From Petrosia ficiformis (lineage: Eukaryota > Porifera > Demospongiae > Haplosclerida > Petrosiidae): a stretch of 64,000 bases of DNA. The notes beneath the pieces are model-generated. The model did no database searches. It was not told where the DNA came from and saw only the letters and a list, made by a program, of their open reading frames with translations. The stretch covers positions 63,113,537 to 63,177,536 of the forward strand of contig OX345636.1 of NCBI GenBank assembly GCA_947044365.1, in the 5' to 3' direction. Of this stretch, positions 14,782 through 25,427 are shown one piece after another; position 1 is the stretch's first letter, and the number at the start of each line of letters is the position of its first letter. The translations under genes were made by a program, and so were the position numbers.

Positions 14782-15486
14782 CTAGTTATGGAGTCTCTCA
14801 GCCTTTGGAACCCCTCCAGTTTGACGATTATTAAAGTTATTGCCTCCAAATCCTCCTCCCTCAATGGTACCCTTCTTTAGTTAGCTGTGTTACATCTCCA
14901 TCAACAAATTCTATCTGTCTTTGGGGATATAACACCTAAATGATGTTATCTAGATTTCTGGATATTTCAGACTTTAAATATTTATTATCTATAATCTATT
15001 GTATATAATTATGTTAAAACGTCATTATGATTGCAATGAATATTAATTAAGAAAATAAGCCATGATAACTGACATTTCCATGGTTATGGATTCCATTCGA
15101 CTCTCCTGACAAAGCGCATGGGACAGACTGTTAAATTCTGCAATAAAAATGAAAAATATTGATTTTAAAGTGTGAGGGAATGGAGAGACTTCCCCAATCT
15201 GGTCCGTAGGCAAGAGAGTGCATCAATTCCTGTGTAAAGCCAGCTACCTTGCTTCTTTCTGTCTCATCTCAAAGTAAATGCATATTCTTAGTAAAATCAT
15301 GTATCATTTGTTCATTAGCTATCTCAGATGTAGAATACATAATAATAACAATATTCACAGTTTACATGTGGTCTAATTTCCATACCAACATCTGCGGCCC
15401 AATCCCTTAGTTGGGACAGAAAAAAGTCAACTTGATTCACCAGACTCCGTCTCTGCCGTCTGATCTCAAAAAGGGGAGGAATCTGG
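14782..15486 (-). CDS. Partial spliced gene of unknown function (three 3' exons)
   Basis: Three minus-strand exons fit together in phase: 15486-15386 (101 bp), a 20 bp microexon 15267-15248, and a terminal exon 14874-14782 ending in TAG. The first gives 33 residues rich in Arg and acidic residues, including FEIRRQRRSLVNQ and LRDWAADV. The microexon adds DETERSK. The last adds a Gly/Asn-rich tail containing GGGFGGNNFNNRQTGG and ends ...KAERLHN. Each junction has AG and GT at the expected places. I do not recognise the family. The 5' part, expected to the right, was not found and may be cut off by the transposon relics beyond 16,390. The alternative is that the terminal exon is read in another frame that stays open to a GTGAGT donor near 14,757. 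Confidence 0.4.
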
Positions 15487-16486
15487 CTAGCTAGACTATG
15501 AGCAATGTGAATTTAATTGAAGTGACACTGCTCAGCCACCATTGGCTTACAGTGACAAAATTTATACACCCATAGGAAAAAAGATAAATAAAAAACTATG
15601 TTGATCTTATTTTATAAACATAATTATATGGAAGTGATTTTACATAAAACTGATTTTCTCTTTTGTATGAAAGGAATAAAAAGCAGGAAATTTTAAAACA
15701 AAGAAAAAGAATGATTCTATGCAAATAACATGACATCTAGTACAAAATATAATGAAATGGGAGATGTCTTCTATCATGTGTCCATCCCAGTGTATGCATA
15801 GTCTGTCATTTAAATGTAGTTTAGGAATTTAGAAGCATCCTGTTTCGATTGCACTGAGGAAACAACTCCTATGTATTGCTGCCATGACCAATCCTCTCTA
15901 TGGCGAAATGTCTGCCATCACATAACCCAGTGGCAATTAATGGCTCTGACTGTAGTTCTGTATATACAACTAACTAATTTGCCACCAGATTCAGAGGAGG
16001 TTTGTGCAAATGTGAACACCATTCCTCATAAGCAATGGTGTGGACTGCTATTTGTAAATCATATTAAGGAGGGTAATGAGCTATTAATTAGGATACTACA
16101 ATGTCTCTTTATTTTTCACATACATTTTCTATAAAGCCAGGACCAAGCATGTTTACCTAAAAGAGCTAAATGGGTAGATTGCTTATATGCATAATTATTG
16201 AGTGATGGGAAAACAAGTATTCTCTTCTAATTGCATATACATCTTACGTAAAATGAACATGTGTCGGAAACCAACATGAAATGTCCCTAGCAACCGTATA
16301 CAAGCCAGGGCGAATAAGGACATGGTCTTACTACACTCGAGCAGTGTTGCTGCTAAGAAATTACATATGCAGGTCAAATTGTTATGTTTTTCTATGTCTG
16401 ACCCAGTTGACAAGATTCAGTATGTTGTGTCACCCGATAACTGGAATGCATCAAAACAATAATTATTATATGTAATATATAGTATG
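15487..16486. other. Non-coding spacer with an isolated satellite core
   Basis: No gene recognised. A plus-strand open frame at 15871-16134 has no known motif. The interval includes a solitary, inverted copy of the satellite core at 16273-16295 (see separate entry). The left boundary of the hAT relic lies at its right edge. Confidence 0.4.
16273..16295 (-). repeat. Solitary inverted copy of the satellite core
   Basis: Twenty-three consecutive bases match the reverse complement of the most conserved part of the satellite unit (GGTTGCTAGGGACATTTCAT plus three more bases). The flanking bases do not continue the 68 bp unit. It lies about 4.4 kb beyond the end of the array. Confidence 0.75.
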
Positions 16487-16690
16487 TTAACCCTGGCCTC
16501 ATGCAATTTCTAAAACTTAACCCCAATCGAATGATGCAGTCCTTCAAAAACGTATATATAGTTTCAGCAGTTGTATTTTCAAGTTGAACAAGACCTAAGA
16601 GGTTTTCAAACACTTAGTAATCATCTTACACGTACCTTAAGCAAACGACCATCTGCTCAAGATTTCAAACTTACAACAGTACCAATCATC
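16487..16690 (-). pseudogene. hAT-family transposase relic, middle part (DUF4371-like)
   Basis: Read on the minus strand, the frame gives NLEQMVVCLRYV, then after two stop codons VFENLLGLVQLENTTAETI and IIRLGLSFRNC. This matches the stretch of hAT (zinc-finger MYM/TTF type, DUF4371) transposases that follows the ADETTDIS motif and runs to the NCRGQ motif, from my memory of the family. The relic stops being similar right after the NC position, near 16,487. It continues the larger hAT fragment at 19385-20125, with younger insertions between. In-frame stops show it is dead. Confidence 0.7.
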
Positions 16691-17245
16691 ATCAGTTAAA
16701 CCTCTCCAGTAATTTTATTGTTCTCAAACATTAAGGCTAGGACTCAGGTGAGTCCATTACTCCATCTAACTTAGACAGCAGAAAACATTGTAACTAGTAG
16801 TTCTGTACTTCCAGCCCAGCTTCCATTTAATGTGCACTACCTAGCGGAATAAACAATAAACGAGCAAAAAAATACTTTATGTTATGGGCTATTAGACATT
16901 AACTCGGCTTTTTTGAGTATGAGGAGATGACTTTAGATGTCTAAATAATAGCTAGCTCATTTGACAAAGGGCAAACTTTCTAACTTTACACTCCCTTCTT
17001 CACTTTCCAGCGCAATGCGCGTAACCAAGGATACGTTAAGTACCGCCTACAATGAAAATTGAAAAATCCCGAAGAATTACTCTATTCTGTATTAAATGGT
17101 ACTGTGTCCCCTTTGTGTTGCAGTGGATTCAGTACTCTCTCTGTATGCATATAAAGTTGAAGATATTTATGTTGCTGATGGAAAGATAGTAAAAGAAGTA
17201 AAGAAACTATTGCATATTGTACACACTTTCATGCTTATCAGGTGA
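16691..17245. other. Spacer between hAT relic and MITE
   Basis: No recognised gene. A plus-strand interval 17123-17240 is open for 118 bp between an acceptor-like TTGTGTTGCAG and a donor-like CAG/GTGAAA, but no neighbour exon or family was recognised. Confidence 0.35.
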
Positions 17246-17677
17246 AACAAGTGTATATAGGGAAAAAAAACCTATGATTGCTTTACAAATTTAAGTGAAG
17301 ATAAAGTATCCTTATAACTACTTTGTGGTGTCCAGCATTCAGTAATCATGGCTGACTTTATCAAGCATGAAAGACAACAGCTTATTATAGTTATTATTTT
17401 GATTATCTACTCTCCTGACCTTTCAAAGAACCTTGTAGAACTTTAGGAATATATTTCAGGCAAAATAGCTAGCTAGTAGTTCCAGTTTCTACGTAAGCTA
17501 CTTAGCTTTCATTCTGCTGGTCTGTAGATCTTGAGCGCGCGTTCTTTTACGCGCCACACCCATTAATTGACCTAGCTCCCGCGCAAGTGGACACAAGAAA
17601 AAAAATATATATATATAATATATACATTAAACCCCGAGGAAAGCAATCATAGGGATAGCCCTACGGGCCATAAAAAA
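17246..17677 (+). mobile_element. MITE family A, copy 1
   Basis: A ~430 bp non-coding element. Its ends form inverted repeats around CCTATGATTGCTTT (left) and AAAGCAATCATAGGGAT (right), followed by a small palindrome and TAAAAA. Its interior shares long blocks with copies at 28353, 36964 and 43299, for example TCAGTAATCATGGCTGACTT, GAACTTTAGGAATATATTTC and ACGCGCCACACCCATTAATT. The copies differ by substitutions and small gaps. It has no reading frame, so it must have been moved by a transposase encoded elsewhere; the superfamily is unclear. Confidence 0.85.
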
Positions 17678-17950
17678 ACGTCTTCTTCCCAGATAGTCAA
17701 CATCACTGATTTAATTACTCCATATCCATTACTCATTAGACATATTAATCATTCAATCTAATATGTGGCTGTACTGAGACATCGTATTTGTGGTTGCATT
17801 TCTTAACATTACTTATTTATATCCCTTACTTATATGCCATATTTGTATACAATATTTTCTGTTTAAAGACTATCTCGTTTTCTCCTTTCCTCCTCTCCTT
17901 CTTTTTCTCATCACTTTGAAATTAAACAAACTACTCAATAATTTTCACTT
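17678..17950. other. Short spacer
   Basis: Pyrimidine-rich sequence without a recognised feature. Confidence 0.4.
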
Positions 17951-19163
17951 AATAGACCGTTTCATTTAAGAGAGCAAGTTATGCAATTATTATAAATGAA
18001 CCCTTACGTCACTTCCGGGGTACGTTTCTGCGCCATCTTGTTTCCGTTTTGCATTGAAGTCAATGTAAATATAGCCTACATTCTTGCAGTTATAATTTAG
18101 TAGTAAAACCGAACATCTTAATAAAACGAACGTCAGTGAAAATTTCATCTTTGAACTATAGAACAGTGATAGTCTGGTGTAAAAACCTTTTTTTGTGTGC
18201 GAGATATTCGCCTGCAAAAATTAATTGTTATTTTAGTGAGGTGAGTAAGCAAAATGTAGACATAAACATGTATATAATACAATGCATATTAGAGTATACT
18301 GGACTAGTTAGCAAGCAAAATAACACACACATGCACACAATATATATTATTATATAAATAATTATATTATTATTAAAGTGTAAAGATGCCAAGTTCATGT
18401 ATAGTTTGTGGAAAAACTAAAGGACAGTCCATTTCAATGCATCACTTTCTAACTGATCCAAGTAAAGTGGCTGAGGGCATTGAATTTGAATGAAGGTCTC
18501 TTATTGTAAATGAAGGTGTTTCTAGCAGCTGTTCTCGCAGTTAGACCTCCACCAAGTGACACTACAGATGAATCTGATAGGATGTCCGAGGTATTATCAG
18601 TGTCTATTGGAGAACCTCTTATAGTCTTATTTCTATAGTATACATGATTTGCTAGATGAGGAGAACTAAAAAAGATTACACATTAAAAATTAAGTTGTAA
18701 AATTTAATAAAATAATATTTATATATAATTATCGTAATATAGTATGATTATATATACTATATATGTGTATTTATACTTGATACATAATTATAGTAATTAT
18801 AAATACATGTAAACACTAAACAGCTAACTTTTCAATCAGTTTGGGCTTCTTTCATGAAGTTGGTACTTGAATGCTTGGTCACCTCACTAAAATAACAATT
18901 AATTTTTGCAGGAAAATATCTCTCACAAAAAAAAAGTTTTTTACACCAGACTATCAAGTTCAAAGATGAAATTTTCACTGATGTTCGTTTTATTAGGATA
19001 TTCGGTTTTACTACTAAATTATAACTGCAAGAATGTAGACTATATTTACATTGACTTCAATGCAAAACGGAAACAAGATGGCGCAGAAACGTACCCCGGA
19101 AGTGACGTGAGGGTTCATTTATAATAATTGCATAACTTGCTCTCTTAAATGAAACGGTCTATT
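17951..19163 (+). mobile_element. DNA transposon with ~290 bp terminal inverted repeats and a THAP relic
   Basis: The 294 bp at 17951-18244 reappear inverted at 18879-19163 with only scattered differences; both begin AATAGACCGTTTCATTTAAG. The outer ends face unrelated sequence and I see no clear target duplication. Only ~630 bp lie between the arms. These include the start of a THAP zinc-finger reading frame (separate entry) downstream of a GAG/GTGAGT splice-donor-like site at the inner edge of the left arm. This fits a deleted derivative of a P-element/THAP9-like transposon. The arms alone create spurious 72-75 residue open frames. Confidence 0.85.
18386..18590 (+). pseudogene. THAP-domain fragment of the enclosed transposon
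   Basis: From ATG at 18386 the frame reads MPSSCIVCGKT, then ISMHHFLTDPSK. It has the opening CxxC pair and the HxFP-like motif of THAP domains. One base later in frame the expected continuation WLRALNLNEGLLL appears, and then SSCSRS, matching the second Cys region. A single-base shift near 18465 therefore breaks the domain, and a stop follows. THAP domains bind DNA and are the amino-terminal part of P-element transposases. No catalytic region is present. Confidence 0.7.
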
Positions 19164-19384
19164 ATACTTTGTTGTACTTAGATTCAAATTTCTTGCACTG
19201 TATTATTTTTTTTAAACTCAACTTCAATTGTGAATAGTTTAAATATTAGGATAGGTGAAACTATCATTTAGCAACACTCCAAATAGGTTCTGGCAGCACC
19301 CTATCACACCCAGTGGGTGTGAACAGAACACCCCACTTTGCAACAGCTTGGAGATTGGTGCTGTGTCAGCACCTTATTTTTAAC
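19164..19384. other. Insertion flank with small inverted motifs
   Basis: Contains GGTGCTGTGTCAGCACC (near 19,355) and CACTGTTAAAAATAAG (minus strand), which look like the end of another small element. It lies exactly where the hAT frame is interrupted. Confidence 0.35.
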
Positions 19385-20125
19385 AGTGTATATCTCTAGT
19401 TTCATCTGCCAGCAAGGAGAACCACTTACGAGAAGTAATTTCGTTTACAATTGTGCGTAACACACTATGCCCCATTATTTCATTCACACATTCTGGTGAC
19501 TGGTACTTATTTTCTTTTACCCAAGATGATTCATCCAGGACTTGCTCTAACATGATGGTGAGGTTGGATCCACCTGCATGGTCATTACAAAGAGATATTC
19601 CCTGACGAAGCAGGTAACGTGTAGCAGCAAGCTGCCTGATTAAGCTTTGTCTTCTTTTTTTCCTGGTCAGCTTTTCTTTCAAGTTGCTCACTAACTGGTA
19701 CAGCATTTCTAGTATTAGAAAGTGTAAAAAGTACATCTCTATATTTCTATGTCCTGCGAGGGCTATATCACATCCTTGGACACAGCTTGTTATGAACTTG
19801 GATTTAAACCATACTTTTAGTGCATGTCTAACTTCCTTCCTTTTAGACTGAGACCACTGTTCAGATCACTGTTCAAGCTTTGTAAAATGGTCTCCTACTA
19901 ATTTTGTCTTTTTTTTACTTTTGCAATTTTTAAGAGGAGAAGGTAATTCTTGAGATATTAATGTACATAAAGATTCCTATACAACATTCACATTACTACC
20001 AGTAGAAAGAGATAGAGCTTTGTCACTCTCGAGAAATTCCTGAGGATTTGTCTGATGAGGTAGTCTAATTAAGGAAGGAGTAAAGTCTAGAGGGTATATA
20101 CTAGATACAGAACTGCTAGACTGTA
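19385..20125 (-). pseudogene. hAT-family transposase relic, amino-terminal half
   Basis: A minus-strand frame with at least two internal stops. It runs from a Ser/Lys-rich start through SKRKEVRHALKVWFKSKF, then KEKLTRKKRRQSLIRQLA, LRQGISLCNDH, and ends at WFSLLADETRDI. The ADETxDI block and the preceding HxxVLRxIVxEI pattern are hallmarks of DUF4371 hAT transposases related to ZMYM-type proteins (family knowledge). The following segment of the same protein is found 2.7 kb away at 16487-16690, so later insertions split the gene. Part of the frame near 19760-19783 is shared with an unrelated palindrome at 38788-38811. Confidence 0.75.
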
Positions 20126-20199
20126 ATTCCAATGGGATATTGCCCTCACATGAATATTATGTTTTCAATGACCTCATAGGATACTGACTGAGGTAAACT

Positions 20200-20800
20200 C
20201 ATTAGAGGGAGAGCCGAAATGCATACTGAAATCATTTTTTTTCCAAAAACAGGAATAAAAGACAGGCCTTAGGAATTTGTGTGCACATCACAAGTAGATA
20301 TCGAAGGTATTCAAAAGTGATTGGAATAGGGAATATCATTTGTAGAGCCCCAGCATGCATTAAAATCTCCACACATATATAATACTATGGCCTAGTGATT
20401 GGTATTTTAGTATAATTATAATGCTTCAGTACATTATAAAATTAAAAAGAGTGATCTCCTCTGGAGTGAACAGTTCGTGGAAGATAACAATCACAAAGAA
20501 GTGTTATATCTTCAGAACACTAAATGTAACCCTAAAGCAATCTCCACCTTTATTATTTAAAACAGCTTCACTGAAAGACTTAGGGGATTAGAGACAAGAA
20601 TTACTATTTACTATAAGTCTATTATTTCCAAACTATGTACAATTAGGAAATCTGATGATATCATCATGTCTTATGTGGGTTTCTACAAGAGCAAATATAT
20701 CTGTTAAGGGTAAGAATTGTGGCTTCTTGTAGGTAACTATCTCTATGGTCCCTACTAGCTACATTTTTAACATGGAAAACTAATATTATAGGATACAGAA
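20200..20800 (-). pseudogene. Non-LTR retrotransposon endonuclease relic
   Basis: The minus strand contains, in order, LTDIFALVETH, a segment with FGNNRLIVNSNS, and then YMCGDFNACWGSTNDIP. ALxETH and GDFNA are the conserved blocks of apurinic-type endonucleases of LINE elements of CR1/L2-like type (family knowledge). Stop codons and frameshifts interrupt the frame at several points, so it is an old 5'-truncated or internally deleted copy. No reverse transcriptase part was recognised nearby. It abuts the small MITE at 20807. Confidence 0.65.
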
Positions 20801-20806
20801 GTAATA

Positions 20807-20982
20807 CAGTGAAACCCCTCTACTGAGGACACCCTGAAACGAGGACACCTCTGTATTAAAAACACTTACAAATGTCCCAAACTGTGCCTTATAATATTAA
20901 TTTACTCCTGAAATGAGGACACCCCTGTAATCAGGGCACTTACATTTGTCGCAATGCTGTCCGCAATAGAGTGGTTCCACTG
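20807..20982. mobile_element. Tc1/mariner (pogo/Tigger-like) MITE, 176 bp
   Basis: Starts CAGTGAAACCCCTCTA and ends with the inverted form TAGAGTGGTTCCACTG, flanked on both sides by TA. Between them lie direct repeats of GAGGACACCTCTGT type, typical of this family. It is non-coding. It shares its ends with the larger element at 28703-29995. Confidence 0.85.
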
Positions 20983-20984
20983 TA

Positions 20985-21495
20985 TCACTAATATTATTAT
21001 CATATTTTACTTTACCTACCATTTAACACCTGGATGGCAGTTTACAGTACAATCAGAGCCATAGCCAGTAAAGGAGGTGTGCATAGCAGACACCTTACCT
21101 GTTAATTGAAGATTGTTCCCTTCTCTTCATTCAATCTACCTGAGGAGCTCAGTTTTGCAACTGTATATTGCATGTCCGAGGTTTGACCTGTTGCTGATAA
21201 TGGTGGTGAGTAACAGGAATAAGTGGAGTTTGTAGTAAAGTGGTAGGGGGAGAATGGGGTATGGACAAAGGTGGAGTGGAATGTAACTGATTGTAGTGAA
21301 AAGAAGGAGATGAAGAATGATGATTTAGATCAAAATTAGAAAATTTTAAAAAAGGTGGCTGATCAACCATAATTATTATGATGATAATAAGGTAATGATA
21401 ATAGTGATGATTGTTGTTCGGCAATAAAATAATATTGATGAACCATTTCTCATTTATCGAATCTTTTTCAGTTGTAAGGGAGTAGTACTACACTT
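20985..21495. other. Spacer with a His/Pro/Ser-rich open frame
   Basis: A minus-strand open frame (from the ATG at 21369 to 21149) reads MVDQPPFLKFSNFDL and then a Pro/Ser/His-rich stretch. It has no known domain, and its upstream end is an ATG-poor simple repeat of ATA/ATG. I do not count it as a gene. Confidence 0.3.
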
Positions 21496-21725
21496 CAGTG
21501 TTCTTGCCAGGATTTTCATATTTGGCGGTGCCACCCACGCTTTTAAATAAATAATGAAATATATATAAACATTGATTTATCTTCCAAATTGATTTTATCT
21601 AAACAATGTCGTTTGTAGGTTGGGTGTTAATATCCTGTGGAATTGTATAACAATGCTTGGTGGTGCAAAATTGAAATATTATTGGTGGTGCAACACCAAC
21701 ACAAAAAACCTTAAAGAGAACTCTG
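21496..21725. mobile_element. hAT-type MITE, 230 bp
   Basis: Begins CAGTGTTCTTGCCAGGATTT and ends, inverted, as CAGAGTTCTCTTTAAGGTTT, the CAGxGTTCT form common for hAT ends. Flanks are CTACACTT and CGATACTT, a plausible 8 bp target duplication with two changes. The interior holds GGTGGTGC repeats and no frame. The hAT relics at 16487 and 19385 could be distant relatives of its mover. Confidence 0.65.
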
Positions 21726-24349
21726 CGATACTTTGTTTACATTCATCTTGTCGGTAGTTCTATCGAATATCAAAGAAGGATATGAGTATACAGGAATATC
21801 CAAAAATAAACTGATATGTTATTGTACATAATTATATAAGTACATAATAATTATAATGTATATACAACCATACTGATTTGAGTTAACTAGGTATAAGAAG
21901 AAAACCCTTGAAAGTTTAGTTCGTTTGGCAAACACTGGAAGGTGAATTTTCCTGTTAGAAAATTTGCTGCTTTTTAATATTTGTACATGTTCACCGGATG
22001 TTCATGTATTAACAATGCACTATTCCAATAATTTAGTGATGTTTTACATGATAATACATACATGTGCATCTACATGTAGCCAAGGGGTGTGGAAAGGTCA
22101 TTCTCCGATAAATCTTGTAAACGTCCGTAAAATGAAACTGAACTATATACAAAAGTATATGGGGCACAGGACAAGAGTGTTGAAAATTGGCCAGGCCTAT
22201 ATACATGCATGTAGATTTAACAAGAGTATATGTACATAAGAGGAGACAGTTTGGAATGATGCACACAGTACTAGTCATTACAATATTGTGTGTAAATTAA
22301 CATGATTACAGGCATGTGATATTTTCCCTATAAATTATTTAAAGTGCAGTGTAAGCATACACACAATTTCACAAGCCATATGCATGCATTGTTTGACTCT
22401 CTCACTCTTTTATGTGCTCTTGACTATAGAGTTTTACATGTATCTCAACATTTTAGTTATAATATTATATAAATGAGTTGTAGTTAATTACATGTAACTA
22501 AAGGTTTACTGAAAGGGTTTTTGGTTTATAAATGGCCAATTAGCTTAAACGACATGGCTTAGCTAAATTAAAATTCACAACATCTTGCTGAAAGGGGTTT
22601 TAACTAAAATAACATAATAATGATTATGAACATAAACTTCAAAATTATCTCCAAATAGCACAAGGGACAATGGTGTTACTGTTGTTGTGTTTAAGATTTT
22701 GAAAGTTTCAGTGTCAACAACCCTGTTGGTATAAGACAGATGATGATGAATATGACTATTTACTACAAATCTTGATAACATTTCATTTGTTATAAATAAT
22801 AAAAGTTTTATTTAATAACAAATATATTATATTACACTTAAATATACATGTACATATATTTAGATGCATAATTAAACAATTGTACACAAGTCCAGTATAC
22901 ACTACATGTACATGTATACATTACATATAGAGGAGGGTATTTGCTTGCCAGTTAATGTTAGGCTGGGCTTGACAAGAAATGTGACTATCAGACATACTAG
23001 GGATTCATTAGCAGGATTAATTAGTACTTATCAGTGCTTCTTCTAAATTGCAATCAGTACTAATCAGTAGTTCTTTTGTGCATTGCATGTGTAGTTAATG
23101 ATTGCCTACTGCTTATATAGTGTGTTAAAGGTGTTTAGTGTAGCTTAAGCCTTGCACATGTGACTAACTTAAAGTTTACGGCAGTTCTGTACTTCTCTTT
23201 TTTGTTTGTAGATTACATTATACATTATAGTTTCTTGCATGTTATATACAATTAATATGCTATTTTATTATTATATGGACACTGGATAAGTGGGGAAAGT
23301 TGGCTAGCTACTGAAGATATTTAACCCAACATTCTCGACTCTTGAGACTGGTCATTGAGTGTCCATTTTTACTTCAAATTTTCTAAGCCATTATGGGTCA
23401 TTAGTTTCTAAGCCATGGTGGCAAATTTTTATTTTTCCAAGCCACTGTGACTGGTGTAATATTGTTAGTTTTCTATGCCAGATTGGCTGCTTTAATATTT
23501 TCTAAGCCTTGTGTGGCTGTGTTTTATGAATTTGATAATCCATTGTGGCTGCTTGTTTGTTTGTTGTGTCTACTTGTTAATCATTTCTACGCCTAATGCT
23601 AGCATCCTAGGCACATGAATTTTCATACCAATACACCACATAATGATATTAAAAATCTACATGTACAAATTATGAAACACATGTCAATAGCCTTTGGTAG
23701 AGTGACTGCAAAGAAATCTTTGATTCCACTTGTTAGGAGAAAGTTCAAGTCATATTTCACTACGTGACAGTGTCCTGTATCCATGGCAGCATACTAATCA
23801 GCATATTAAATGGATACAAGTCCTGCATACCTCTAGTGTGGATAAATCTGCATATGGACACTTTCTGCATACTCACTGTCTGCATTTTCTCTGCATTACT
23901 GTGAACAACTGTAAGCATGACCAACATGATACTACTAGATGTCACCATATGCTGAAAGGTCAGTATGGCAATTCTTGCATACAGATCTGCATAACTGTAC
24001 GTTATATAAATGTTTCATTTTCATTATAAATCTTTACAAATTAATTTTTTTGAGAAAATAAATTATGAGAAATAATAAATATGAAAGTGAGAACACCAAT
24101 ATCTCAGACACTTTGTTGAATCTGTGCAACATCAACTATAAGGAAATGAGTACACTGTATGCATTTCAAATACAACACTACAGCACTTACGTACCTTCAA
24201 ACACTTCCTTTTAATAGTGAAGTACGTGTGGACTAGTTTGATTCCTGAACATAAGAACATAATTGATAGAAATTATAGATATAATTGTATAAATGTAACA
24301 TAGGCTTGTACATAATGAAGTTGATCAAGAATCTATATCTTGCACACCA
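21726..24349. other. Intergenic stretch without a recognised gene
   Basis: AT-rich sequence with several ACATGTAC words (22,040-22,080; 22,845-22,915) and the degenerate repeat described at 23380-23560. Open frames at 21964-22239 and 23730-24029 show no known motif. Confidence 0.4.
23380..23560 (+). repeat. Degenerate minisatellite, TTTCTAAGCCATTGTGGCTG-like unit
   Basis: About five imperfect copies of a 35-45 bp unit with the pattern TTTCTAAGCC followed by xTGTGGCT and a T-rich tail. No coding potential. Confidence 0.6.
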
Positions 24350-24681
24350 TGTATAGAAATGAACATGTTATATATTATAATAACAGAAAGTATTAGCAAT
24401 CATTATGAAAGAAAGAAGTCATCTTTTCATTCTGCATGTAGATGTGGAAATGAATTATATGTAATAAAAACAGCATACCTGTATTTTTTGTACATGGAAG
24501 AGCAGATAAAATATATTGTAAATTGAAAGTTGTGGTATCTTTTCCTTTGATATTAATTATTATAATATGGTTTTGTGTGTGTATTTAAGATCCTGTATTT
24601 CCTGTTTTGTTCAGTTAATTTGATTGCTCTGTAAATTGTTCAATATAGTAATTCTTGTGAAAGTAACAAAGATATTACACT

Positions 24682-24694
24682 TGGCGACGAGGAT
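24682..24694 (+). other. Primer-binding site, tRNA-Ser type
   Basis: TGGCGACGAGGAT is complementary to the 3' end of animal tRNA-Ser(GCT) including CCA, from my memory of that tRNA. It stands just upstream of the gag start, where the first-strand primer site of a Gypsy-type element belongs. The preceding ...ATTACA would then be the end of the 5' LTR. Confidence 0.7.
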
Positions 24695-24695
24695 A

Positions 24696-25427
24696 ATGGC
24701 TCGCCACGGTTCCCTCGCTCCATTTGACTCTTCAAAAGAAAGTTGGTCCAACTATGTTGAACGCCTTGGGTTTTACTTCGTCGCAAACGATGTAGACGGA
24801 GATTAAAAGAAACGCTCAATTTTACTCTCTGTTTGTGGGCATCAGACCTTTAAACTTATTCGAAGTCTAGTCGATGCTGTGGCATTACAGACAAAATCGT
24901 ACGACGACTTGGTGCAACTCGTGAAGGACTATTATGATGCGAAACCTTCTCGGATTGTCCAAAGATTTAAATTCAACTCGAGAGCGAGGGCAACAGATGA
25001 ATCTGTGGCAACATATGTAGCAGCCCTACGACAAATTGCAGAACACTGTGACTACAAAGGCTCGTTGCAAGACATGCTACGAGATTGCCTAGCATGCGGC
25101 GTGAATCATCCGGTATTTCAACGTCGGCTATTGGCAGAGAAAGATCTTACTTATGAGGCAGCATTAGATCTTGCTAAATCTTTAGAAGTAGCTGAAAAGG
25201 GATCTCACGCACTCACAATTGATAACAAATCTGAACCAGTTCATTTGAATTCGCAGCACCAACACCAGAAGAACCCAATGAGTGACTGCTACAGATGTGG
25301 AGGAAGAGGTCACATAGCCTCAATCTGTCGTTTCAAGGACCAGGAATGTCATAAATGCAAAAAAAGGACATATAGCAAAAGTCTATCGCTCAAGGCAACC
25401 ATCAAAGATATTAAAGAAACAAGCTAA
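24696..25427 (+). pseudogene. gag: Gypsy gag with CCHC knuckle (broken)
   Basis: The frame starts at MARHGSLAPFDSSKESWSNY (ATG 24696), meets a stop at 24804-24806, and resumes as a capsid-like part with YDDLVQLVKDYYDAKPSRIV and FNSRARATDESVATYVAALR. A CCHC zinc knuckle CYRCGGRGHIASIC follows. The second knuckle starts CHKCKK, but a one-base change in a run of seven A residues (25359-25365) takes the frame to RTYSKS instead of the expected KGHIAK. It therefore needs at least two repairs and is non-functional. Gag would form the intracellular particle that packages the element RNA. Confidence 0.85.

Noticed and set aside
17123..17240. 118 bp plus-strand open interval between acceptor-like and donor-like sites
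   Set aside because: No partner exon or family, and it abuts a MITE; evidence too thin for a gene.
17990..19124. Two similar ~75-residue open frames on opposite strands taken as a gene family
   Set aside because: They are the two arms of one inverted-repeat element read in the same relative frame.
25359..25368. Run of seven A in gag considered as a programmed frameshift site
   Set aside because: The needed shift is +1, whereas A-heptamers promote -1 slippage, which would meet a stop at once; a simple indel is more likely.
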